DNA of 64,000 nt from Blautia sp. AF19-10LB. GTDB taxonomy: Bacteria; Bacillota; Clostridia; Lachnospirales; Lachnospiraceae. The stretch covers positions 27,434-91,433 of the forward strand of contig NZ_QTWS01000010.1 of NCBI RefSeq assembly GCF_003461245.1, given 5' to 3'. Under the pieces are notes generated by a model. That model saw nothing but the letters and a program-made list of their open reading frames with translations. It ran no database searches and was not told where the DNA came from. Below are positions 44,389 through 51,405 of this stretch, in pieces (the stretch's first letter is position 1; every line of letters starts with the position of its first letter). A program made the position numbers and the translations under genes.

Positions 44389-46839
44389 TTATTTAACTGT
44401 CCGCAGCATAAACAGCGGAGTCGGATTATAAAATTCGTCTTTTTCAAGATAGATCCTGCTGCTGATTCCTAAGTCTACCCGGAAATCTTTAAGATCCATA
44501 GATCCCAGGGTTTCCAGATCCCACGCCGGACGGCTGTAGGAACTGATCGGAAGCTGACGTTTGATCTCCTCGCACTCGCGCATCATGTCATTTCCGAGTG
44601 TGTTATGTGCATGATTTTCCGGAAGGTCTTCCACATTTGAGAAGTCTGTGATTCCGTAGTTTGCATCAAAATTGAGCAGTACACCGCCTTTTTTGAGGAC
44701 GCGAAGCCACTCCTGATATGCGTGACGCACATGCGGCAATGTCCAGGTCAGATTTCTGGAAATGATCACATCAAAGGTGTCATCCGGGAATTCCGGATTC
44801 TCTGCATCCATAACTGTAAATTCGCAATTTACGCCCTCTTCTTCTGCAAGGATGCGGGCGTTTTTGATCATATCCGGTGTCAGGTCGATTCCAGTCACCT
44901 GATGGCCTGCTTTTGCAAGAAGGATAGTGAAAAATCCTGCTCCACAGCCCACATCGAGAATCTTGAGATTTTTTCCCTCCGGAAGCTGTGTATTGATTTC
45001 TTTCATCCAGCGTTCTGCCATGGTGCTGTGAAGTTCCTGTCTTCTCTGCTCCAGAAAACTGTTGCTTCGTTTTTCCCAGTATTTTACGATTTTTTCCTTG
45101 CGCTCGTCGTAGCGGCTCACGATTCTTCCGTAGGTGACCATCGGTCCATTGCCAAGTACCTGCAGCGTGCCGCACTGATAGAGAAGAACGCCGTCGAACT
45201 CTGCGATGCTGACTTCTTTGACTTTTCCCTCATAGTCACGGACTTCTCCGAGGATATCGCCTTCCTGGATCATGTCGCCGACTTTTTTGAACGGATACCA
45301 GAGACCGCTTTCCTCTGCATCCTGATAGCGGACATCTGCCACATCCAGCGGATAGTATGTCCTGAAATCCTTGATTCCCTGATAGATTCCCATATGGCAC
45401 AGGATATTGCGGACATCTCTTCTGGTAGAGCGGACTTCTTCGTAATTCCAGTCGCCCATTCCGCCACGTTCAATCAGAATACTCGGAATTCCCTGTGAAG
45501 CCGCATAGTTGTAGGAACCGCCGGACGCCACGTTGGATTTTACCATGTATGGAACATCGACCTGTTCTGCCATTTTACGGGATTCTGCGACAACTTCTTC
45601 TGCTGCCATTCCTGCATAATAGACATACGGTGTTAATTTCTCATAGTCATCTCCACTGTGGAGATCGATGTAATAATCTGTCACCGGCTGAAGTTCCTGA
45701 GACACTGCCCATGCAAGGCGCTCCATTTCTGTTCCCTGCGGGTCTCCCGGAAATTCGCGGTTGAGGTTTTTGTCATCAGTCAGTCCCATACTGCCGTTAC
45801 GTGCCTCAAATGCAGGTCGGTTCATGACTTTGACAATGATGATCGTGCCTGTTACTTTTTCAATTTTGAGTTTCTGGGACAATTCGATCGCTGCCTGGAT
45901 CCCGACATATTCTCCGGCATGAACACCTGCTGTGATCAGCATGGTTTTTCCTGTACCATGTCCGTGCAGGACAGTCGCCGGAAGTTTGATCTCGCCGTTT
46001 GCAAGTTTTAATTCTCCATTCCACTTCTCACCCGGCTCCACTGTTATATTTTTGAGATTAAAAGAATCTCTCTTTCTTCCTGTCAGGAGGAAGATCGGAG
46101 AAGTGCTGTTATTGATGATCTCTTCTTCTGTCCAGACTTCTTTCCAGACCGCTTCATCGCAGGAAACATCAAGAAATCCTGTTTTCTGCATAGTTTCGAT
46201 ATCCCACTTCGGACGTTCCAGACGACTTAATGGAACCTGGCGGGCAATCTCTTCCATCTTTTCGATGTCAGTTTCGCTGTAATAGTCCTCCACGTTTTGT
46301 TCTTCTGTCTGCTTCCGGTCTTTCTCATAGCTGTTTCGCTTTTCTTCATTATAAAGATGACCGTACCAGTCTGCATCAAAGTTATAAAGCATACCGCCTG
46401 GTTTGAGCACACGCAGCCATTCTTTATATGCGAGGTCCGGGCGTGGAAGATTCCATGTTACATTTCTGGTTACAATGGCATCAAAGCTGTTGTTTTCCAC
46501 ATCAAGAGCCTGTGCGTCGCCGGTTTTCCACACAATACACTCCGCTAATCCACCGGCATTCTGCTGTGCTTCCTTGAGCATTTCTTCTGTATAGTCGATC
46601 GCCGTCACCTGATAGCCGGCTTCTGCGAGAAGGATTGCAAAAAATCCCGGGCCGGTTCCGACATCAAGGATTTTAATCTCTTTTGGTTCACGCTCCGGGA
46701 ACTGTTTTCCCAGTAGATCGAGGAGTTTCGCCCTCCACATGGTCTGTCTGGCATCTGCCATTTCCTGCTGATTATATTCTGAATAACCTCTGGCCCGGTT
46801 GGTCCAGTAGTCATGGATTTCGTTTTTAAGATCGCTCAT
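44389..46839 (-). CDS. Tripartite fusion: methyltransferase - AstE/AspA-type zinc hydrolase - methyltransferase
   Basis: 816 residues, three modules. Residues 1-255 are a class I SAM methyltransferase with motif I ILDVGTGPGFFAILLAEAG. Residues ~265-575 are a succinylglutamate desuccinylase/aspartoacylase (M14-like) domain: zinc ligands H307, E310 (GVHAGE) and H394 (DLHSGD), substrate-binding N360-R361 and catalytic E457 (LIERGG) are all present, followed by the C-terminal beta-barrel typical of the family. Residues ~580-816 are a second methyltransferase (ILDVGCGAGFFTILLAKAG). The two methyltransferases share RN.TW.LP and AY.EWLRVLK.GG..NFDA, so they arose by duplication. No signal peptide: cytoplasmic. 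The architecture is not one I know. The setting (LysR, two Nik-type importers, ECF nickel transporter) suggests metabolism of a metallophore-like compound; that role is inference. Confidence 0.85.
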   Translation of the reverse strand: MSDLKNEIHDYWTNRARGYSEYNQQEMADARQTMWRAKLLDLLGKQFPEREPKEIKILDVGTGPGFFAILLAEAGYQVTAIDYTEEMLKEAQQNAGGLAECIVWKTGDAQALDVENNSFDAIVTRNVTWNLPRPDLAYKEWLRVLKPGGMLYNFDADWYGHLYNEEKRNSYEKDRKQTEEQNVEDYYSETDIEKMEEIARQVPLSRLERPKWDIETMQKTGFLDVSCDEAVWKEVWTEEEIINNSTSPIFLLTGRKRDSFNLKNITVEPGEKWNGELKLANGEIKLPATVLHGHGTGKTMLITAGVHAGEYVGIQAAIELSQKLKIEKVTGTIIIVKVMNRPAFEARNGSMGLTDDKNLNREFPGDPQGTEMERLAWAVSQELQPVTDYYIDLHSGDDYEKLTPYVYYAGMAAEEVVAESRKMAEQVDVPYMVKSNVASGGSYNYAASQGIPSILIERGGMGDWNYEEVRSTRRDVRNILCHMGIYQGIKDFRTYYPLDVADVRYQDAEESGLWYPFKKVGDMIQEGDILGEVRDYEGKVKEVSIAEFDGVLLYQCGTLQVLGNGPMVTYGRIVSRYDERKEKIVKYWEKRSNSFLEQRRQELHSTMAERWMKEINTQLPEGKNLKILDVGCGAGFFTILLAKAGHQVTGIDLTPDMIKNARILAEEEGVNCEFTVMDAENPEFPDDTFDVIISRNLTWTLPHVRHAYQEWLRVLKKGGVLLNFDANYGITDFSNVEDLPENHAHNTLGNDMMRECEEIKRQLPISSYSRPAWDLETLGSMDLKDFRVDLGISSRIYLEKDEFYNPTPLFMLRTVK

Positions 46840-46882
46840 GATTTGTTCTCTTTTCCGTATAAAATGTTATTTTTTTAGTATA

Positions 46883-46925
46883 TAAAAAAAACACCCCTCC
46901 TACAAGCCGGGAGGGGGGATGTTTT
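46883..46925 (-). terminator. Terminator after the AEC permease gene
   Basis: On the minus strand, CATCCCCCCTCC pairs with GGAGGGGTG and is followed by eight T. Confidence 0.85.
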
Positions 46926-46949
46926 GTCAGAAATTTGACAAATATGTTT

Positions 46950-47855
46950 TTACTGGAGAAAAATGCTCCACAGACAGATAGTCGGAAGGGATAACAAGGT
47001 TGAGAAGATGACCATTTTTGTCGCAAATGGAGAATCGACCTGGTATTTTTCTGCGAGGATACTGGTCGTTGCACCTGCCGGCATTGCTGCAAGGAGTACA
47101 CACAGTCCCAGGACCGTTTTGCTCAGAGGCAGGAAACGGCAGACGATATAAACGATCGCCGGAATGATAATAAGTCTGTGAACTGTGTATTTCACAACTG
47201 TCCAGTCCCAGAAATCTTTGAGATTGATATCTGCAAGGATCATTCCAATGACCATCATCGACATTGCCGTATTACAGTTTCCGACAGCAGTCACCGCACC
47301 GTCGAGTCCTGGCGGGATTGGAAATCCTGTGATCATCAGGATCATTCCAAGTACACATGCCAGAATGCATGGATGTGTGACGACTTTTTTCACCGTTTTC
47401 ATCTTATCACTGCTTCCGGAAAAAACAGCCAGACCGGAAGACCACATCATGATTCTCTGCGGGATCAGGTACACGCTGGCGAGAACCAGTCCTTCTATTC
47501 CGTAAACGCCTTCCGCGATCGGGTTTCCAAGAAATCCTGCGTTTGAGCAGATAGTTCCGTACTGCAGGCACTTCCGACGGTCTTCGGATTCTTTTCGGAA
47601 CATGACTTTTCCATAGATAACACAGAATACCTGAATACCGATCGAGATAAAAAGAATCGCCAGATAATTGCTGAAATCTCCATCCGTTGCACTCTGGGTA
47701 AATGCATGGAGGATGTTGCATGGCAGGATCAGATAGATGACCAGATCATTGATGTTCTTCTGCCCCTGCGGACCGATGATATGTATCTTTTTCATTAAAA
47801 ATCCTACAGCTACCAGAATAAAGATCGTGAGCTGCAGTGTCAGCAGTGTTTTCAT
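46950..47855 (-). CDS. AEC-family (auxin efflux carrier-like) permease
   Basis: 301 residues with ten hydrophobic helices in two inverted repeats, the BART/AEC layout (LQLTIFILVAVGFLMKKIHIIGPQGQKNINDLVIYLILPCNIL; CSNAGFLGNPIAEGVYG; NCNTAMSMMVIGMILADINLKDF; LLAAMPAGATTSILAEKY). Members move organic anions such as malate, malonate or auxin. It is the first gene of the minus-strand island, just upstream of the tripartite enzyme but separated from it by a terminator. It could export the enzyme's product, for example a carboxylate chelator; this is inference. Confidence 0.85.
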   Translation of the reverse strand: MKTLLTLQLTIFILVAVGFLMKKIHIIGPQGQKNINDLVIYLILPCNILHAFTQSATDGDFSNYLAILFISIGIQVFCVIYGKVMFRKESEDRRKCLQYGTICSNAGFLGNPIAEGVYGIEGLVLASVYLIPQRIMMWSSGLAVFSGSSDKMKTVKKVVTHPCILACVLGMILMITGFPIPPGLDGAVTAVGNCNTAMSMMVIGMILADINLKDFWDWTVVKYTVHRLIIIPAIVYIVCRFLPLSKTVLGLCVLLAAMPAGATTSILAEKYQVDSPFATKMVIFSTLLSLPTICLWSIFLQ

Positions 47856-47869
47856 ATTTTTTCTCCTCT

Positions 47870-47925
47870 AAGTGCCTTTTTTCCTTATAACAATATCACT
47901 TTTTCTGTGATTATTTTTGGCACTT
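47870..47925 (-). promoter_or_regulatory. Nested inverted repeats in the AEC permease promoter region
   Basis: AAGTGCC (47870-47876) pairs with GGCACTT (47919-47925) and encloses an inner dyad TATCAC/GTGATT. On the minus strand a TATAAG -10-like box lies inside. It may be an operator or a leader hairpin. Confidence 0.4.
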
Positions 47926-48049
47926 TTTGAGTGTAGCACATTGAAGTATGTACCACAAGAAGGACTGGTATATGTTTACGGTTATGTACAAAAAACGTGA
48001 TATTCTACACGGTTTTTGAATGTTTTTCTGTCTGAAACTGTCTGTACCG

Positions 48050-48078
48050 TTGACGCATTTCCTGGTTTCCGGTACAAT
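48050..48078 (+). promoter_or_regulatory. Promoter upstream of the truncated channel gene
   Basis: TTGACG (48050-48055), 17 bases, TACAAT (48073-48078), 11 bases before the ATG at 48090. Confidence 0.7.
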
Positions 48079-48089
48079 ATTTTCAAGTA

Positions 48090-48560
48090 ATGGGAGGAAT
48101 TTTGCATAATGAATACAGTCTGGGAAACCGGGCGCAGCCGGAGGTTTTTACGAATGCATTTTCCGGGATCTGGTGGGCTGCTTCCACCCTGCTCACTGTA
48201 GGCTATGGTGATATTTATCCTGTCACCACGATCGGTAAGATTTTTGGTATTTTTATTGCATTTCTTGGTGTCGGCATGGTTGCGATCCCCACCGGTATCA
48301 TTTCTGCAGGATTTGTCGACCAGTATTCGAGACTTAAACGGATCGGGGAATATGGTCAGGAAGAAGATGTGCATTTTATCCGCATCCGCCTCACCGAAAA
48401 TGATCAATGGGTGAATCACAGGATCATGGAACTGAACATGCCAGAGCGTATTATCATCGCCGTGATCCAGCGAAATCACAGGGTCCTTGTCCCAAAGGGC
48501 GATATGGTCGTGCTTTATACGCAGACGTATATGGCAAATGCGGATGATCTGGAGATTTAA
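48090..48560 (+). pseudogene. Potassium channel, N-terminally truncated (pore plus TrkA-C-like domain)
   Basis: 156 residues. The pore helix and filter STLLTVGYGDIYPVT are intact, followed by the last inner helix (IGKIFGIFIAFLGVGMVAIPTGIISAGF) and a cytosolic TrkA-C-like domain (FIRIRLTENDQWVNHRIMELNMPERIIIAVIQRNHRVLVPKGDMVVL). Voltage-gated bacterial relatives are about 260 residues and start with four sensor helices plus S5; here all of S1-S4 and most of S5 are missing. A near-consensus promoter sits just upstream, so the fragment may still be expressed. Without S5 it should not form a normal tetrameric pore. Confidence 0.7.
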
Positions 48561-48648
48561 CAAATCTGCTATTGACGTTTTTCTGGTTCTCATGCTACAA
48601 TTCTTTCGTCCAAAACATAGTGTGGATTTTTCTGGCTAAACCATTTTT

Positions 48649-48690
48649 CGCCACACAATTATCCTTCGGGGTGATTGTGCGGCGTTTTTT
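48649..48690 (+). terminator. Terminator after the channel fragment
   Basis: CGCCACACAAT pairs with ATTGTGCGGCG (one mismatch), followed by six T. Confidence 0.8.
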
Positions 48691-48720
48691 ATGTTTTAAA
48701 TTTTATAAAGGAGGCTTATT

Positions 48721-50049
48721 ATGAATGACACATTTATGAAAGAAAAACCGGTTTTCCCGCTGATTTTGTCGATGGCTCTGCCTATGGTGATCTCTATGCT
48801 TGTGAATTCTCTGTACAACATTGTGGACAGCTTTTTCGTGGCACAGATCAGTGAAAATGCGATGACTGCGCTGTCGCTTGTCTATCCGATCCAGAACTTT
48901 GCGAATGCGATCGCGATCGGATTTGGGATCGGGATCAGTGCTCAGATCGCGATCTGTCTTGGTGCCGGAAACAAAGAAACTGCCAGCAAAGCAGCGACTC
49001 ATGGGCTTGCATTATCTGCCCTGCACGGTGTTCTTCTGACAATCGGATGCATCCTTGTGATGCCGGGATTTCTGGTGCTTTTTACTTCTGACGCAGATGT
49101 TATCGACCTTGGAATCCGGTATTCCACGATCGTTTTTCTGTTTGCAACTATAAACACTACTAACCTTTCCTACGAAAAAATCTTCCAGGGTGTGGGCAAG
49201 ATGAAGGTTACTATGATCGGGCTTATGGTCGGCTGTGTTTCCAATATTATACTTGATCCGCTGCTGATCTTTGGTATCGGACCGTTCCCTGCAATGGGGA
49301 TTGAAGGTGCTGCGATCGCAACTGGTCTGGGGCAGGTATTCAATCTTGTTTTCTATTTGATCGTCTACAAAATACAGCCTCTCCAGGTCAGATTAAGCCG
49401 GAAATATTTACATCCGGACAAAGCTCTGATCGCAAGATTATACTCTGTTGGCATTCCGGGAGCACTGAATCTTGCGCTTCCATCTGTGCTTGTTTCTGCA
49501 TTGAACGGACTTCTTGCTGCCTACTCTCAGAGTTATGTTGTGATCCTTGGAATCTACTATAAACTGCAGACATTTCTCTATCTTCCGGCGAGCGGGATCG
49601 TACAGGGAATGCGTCCTGTGATCGGGTATAATTACGGTGCCGGAGAGCATAAACGTGTCAAAAAAATCTACTATGTTACACTTTGTATGAGTGGTGTGAT
49701 CATGCTTGTTGGAACCATCATCTGTCTGACTGTTCCGGGGCAGCTTATGGGAATGTTTACTACAAATCCAGAGACGATCGCTGCCGGAAAAACAGCTCTT
49801 CGTATTATATGTGCGGGATTTCTGGTTTCTTCTGTGTCTGTTACGGCATGTGGTGCGCTGGAGGGACTTGGAAGGGGGACTGCTTCTCTTGTCGTTTCGT
49901 TGTGTCGGTATCTGATCATAATTCTTCCTGCGGCTTTTATCCTTAGCCGCATCTTGGGGGCTGTGGGGGTATGGCATGCGTTTTGGATTGCGGAGGCGCT
50001 GACCGCTGGGGTGGCTTTCTTCATCAGCCAGAAGGTTATCGGGGTTTGA
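48721..50049 (+). CDS. MATE-family multidrug/metabolite exporter
   Basis: 442 residues, about 12 helices in two homologous bundles. PVFPLILSMALPMVISMLVNSLYNIVDSFFVAQISENAMTALSLVYPIQNF is the family N-terminus, and the second half repeats the pattern (IARLYSVGIPGALNLALPSVLVSALNGLLA). MATE transporters expel cationic drugs or metabolites using Na+ or H+. The substrate is not predictable. AAGGAGG precedes the start. It is followed by a GC-rich hairpin block that probably ends transcription. Confidence 0.92.
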   Translation: MNDTFMKEKPVFPLILSMALPMVISMLVNSLYNIVDSFFVAQISENAMTALSLVYPIQNFANAIAIGFGIGISAQIAICLGAGNKETASKAATHGLALSALHGVLLTIGCILVMPGFLVLFTSDADVIDLGIRYSTIVFLFATINTTNLSYEKIFQGVGKMKVTMIGLMVGCVSNIILDPLLIFGIGPFPAMGIEGAAIATGLGQVFNLVFYLIVYKIQPLQVRLSRKYLHPDKALIARLYSVGIPGALNLALPSVLVSALNGLLAAYSQSYVVILGIYYKLQTFLYLPASGIVQGMRPVIGYNYGAGEHKRVKKIYYVTLCMSGVIMLVGTIICLTVPGQLMGMFTTNPETIAAGKTALRIICAGFLVSSVSVTACGALEGLGRGTASLVVSLCRYLIIILPAAFILSRILGAVGVWHAFWIAEALTAGVAFFISQKVIGV

Positions 50050-50145
50050 TCCCCGGGCCCCGTAACCTTGTGCTCGCCTGGGCGAGGTTAGGACCGAGGG
50101 GACGTGGCCCGTCCCCTCAGGCACCCCTGGGCTTTTTTTGAGCTT
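50045..50145. repeat. GC-rich hairpin element B
   Basis: Directly after the MATE gene, three consecutive hairpins occur: CCCCGGG-rich, CTCGCC/GGCGAG, and GAGGGGAC/GTCCCCTC, ending with CCCCTGGGC and seven T. It can act as a terminator. It is strikingly GC-rich against its surroundings and shares short blocks with element A (4451-4566). Confidence 0.5.
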
Positions 50146-50233
50146 TGGTGGAGACCCTGGTTGTTTTATGGGGAAGGTGATGCTGTGTGGGTCCATACTA
50201 TTGGTGGGAATTGATTTGCCTATAGCGCGGTTT

Positions 50234-50515
50234 GGTCTTTTTTGTGGTTCTGATGACTTAATTGCGACTTTCCCATGTTCTGGTCTATTTTTCTTTGTGG
50301 TTCTGATAACTCGCTTGCGGCTTTCTCTTGTTTTGGTCTACTTTTCCTTGAATTTCCGATGACTTGCTTGCGGCTTTCCCTTGTTCTGGTCTACTTTTCT
50401 TTGCATTTCCGATGACTTAATTGTAGTTTTGTTATATCCTGGTCTATTTTTCTTTTTATTTTGGATGATCTGTCTGTAGCTTTCTTGCATTTAGGTCATC
50501 TTTTTTTATTTCCTC
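50234..50515. repeat. 53-bp degenerate tandem repeat, about 5.4 copies
   Basis: Copies start with GGTCT at 50234, 50282, 50335, 50388, 50441 and 50494. Four are exactly 53 bases, the first is 48, and the last is partial. Conserved blocks in each are GGTCTA.TTTTCTTTG, GATGACTT and TTG.GGCTTT. The strands are biased (T-rich on plus). The block ends at the csoR -35 box. Confidence 0.85.
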
Positions 50516-50576
50516 TTGACAAATACCCTCATGGGGTATATATTACAGGCATAGTAAACATACCCCTTGAGGGTAT
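50516..50576 (+). promoter_or_regulatory. csoR-copA promoter with two CsoR operators
   Basis: TTGACA (50516-50521), 17 bases, TATATT (50539-50544). The spacer contains ATACCCTCATGGGGTAT (50523-50539). A second copy, ATACCCCTTGAGGGTAT, lies at 50560-50576. Both match the TACCC-N-GGGTA-type Cu-CsoR box. Confidence 0.9.
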
Positions 50577-50620
50577 TTTGGATATGTATTTTGAGTATAT
50601 TTTAGAAAGGAAGTTGGTCT

Positions 50621-50950
50621 ATGGAGAATAATAATGATGTGACGAAGACTCCTGTCTGTTCCTGTTGTTGTACGAAGCATACGGATAGGTCGGAGGCGGA
50701 GAGGAAGAAGCTGGTGAATCGGCTGAAGCGTATTGAGGGGCAGATTCGGGGAATCATAGGGATGTTGGAGAATGATGCTTATTGTAATGACATCCTGATC
50801 CAGTCCGCTGCTGTCAATGCCGCTGTCAACTCTTTTAATAAAGAGCTTCTTGCGAATCATATCCGTACCTGTGTGGCACGTGACATCCGTGCCGGTAAGG
50901 ATGAAACGATCGACGAGCTGGTTGCAACCCTGCAGAAACTGATGAAATAA
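50621..50950 (+). CDS. csoR: Copper-sensing transcriptional repressor CsoR
   Basis: 109 residues, all-helical DUF156 repressor. The Cu(I) ligands are visible: Cys in AYCNDIL, then His and Cys in ANHIRTCV. The DNA-binding segment RKKLVNRLKRIEGQIRGI is intact. An N-terminal extension carries a CSCCC cluster that may hold extra copper. It should release the twin boxes upstream when Cu(I) binds, inducing itself, the HMA protein and copA. Confidence 0.93.
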   Translation: MENNNDVTKTPVCSCCCTKHTDRSEAERKKLVNRLKRIEGQIRGIIGMLENDAYCNDILIQSAAVNAAVNSFNKELLANHIRTCVARDIRAGKDETIDELVATLQKLMK

Positions 50951-51023
50951 CTGCAACTGTGAAAATCGCAGAAAAGAAACTCAACAAACACAAAGACAAA
51001 ATATTTAAGGAGGAAGAAAAATC

Positions 51024-51392
51024 ATGAAACCAGCTGATATCATTATTTTACTTATTGTCATTGTCGCTATGATCTTTGCAGCGCGCAAAGCTGCAGGACA
51101 TTTTAAGGGAGACTCTCTCTGCTGCGGAGGCGGTGGTGGAAGTTCCAAGAAGCCGAAGAGAAAATTCCTGGACGGCCCTGTTCTTGGAACCAGGACGATC
51201 CGCATCGAAGGCATGCATTGCCAGCACTGCGTGGATTCTGTAACCAATGCTCTCAACGAGATCGACGGAGTCGTTGCAGAAGTTGATCTGAAAAAAGAAA
51301 TCGCAACTGTTTCCTATGACCGTTCCATTTCTGACGGCGACCTTCGCGAAGCAGTAAAAAAAGCAGGCTTTACATGCCTGAGCATTTCATAA
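51024..51392 (+). CDS. Membrane-anchored Cys-rich HMA-domain protein
   Basis: 122 residues. An N-terminal membrane helix ([19 protein letters not shown]) leads to a short linker with [15 protein letters not shown], the layout of small FeoB-associated Cys-rich proteins. A heavy-metal-associated ferredoxin-like domain follows, with the ligand motif GMHCQHC (residues ~63-69). It probably captures Cu(I) at the inner face of the membrane and hands it to CopA. It lies between csoR and copA in the operon. Confidence 0.8.
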   Translation: MKPADIIILLIVIVAMIFAARKAAGHFKGDSLCCGGGGGSSKKPKRKFLDGPVLGTRTIRIEGMHCQHCVDSVTNALNEIDGVVAEVDLKKEIATVSYDRSISDGDLREAVKKAGFTCLSIS

Positions 51393-51405
51393 GAGGAGGC
51401 ACACA

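Noticed and set aside
50234..50515. CRISPR array in the repeated region
   Set aside because: The units are contiguous 53-bp degenerate copies without unique spacers, and no cas genes are nearby. It is a tandem repeat.
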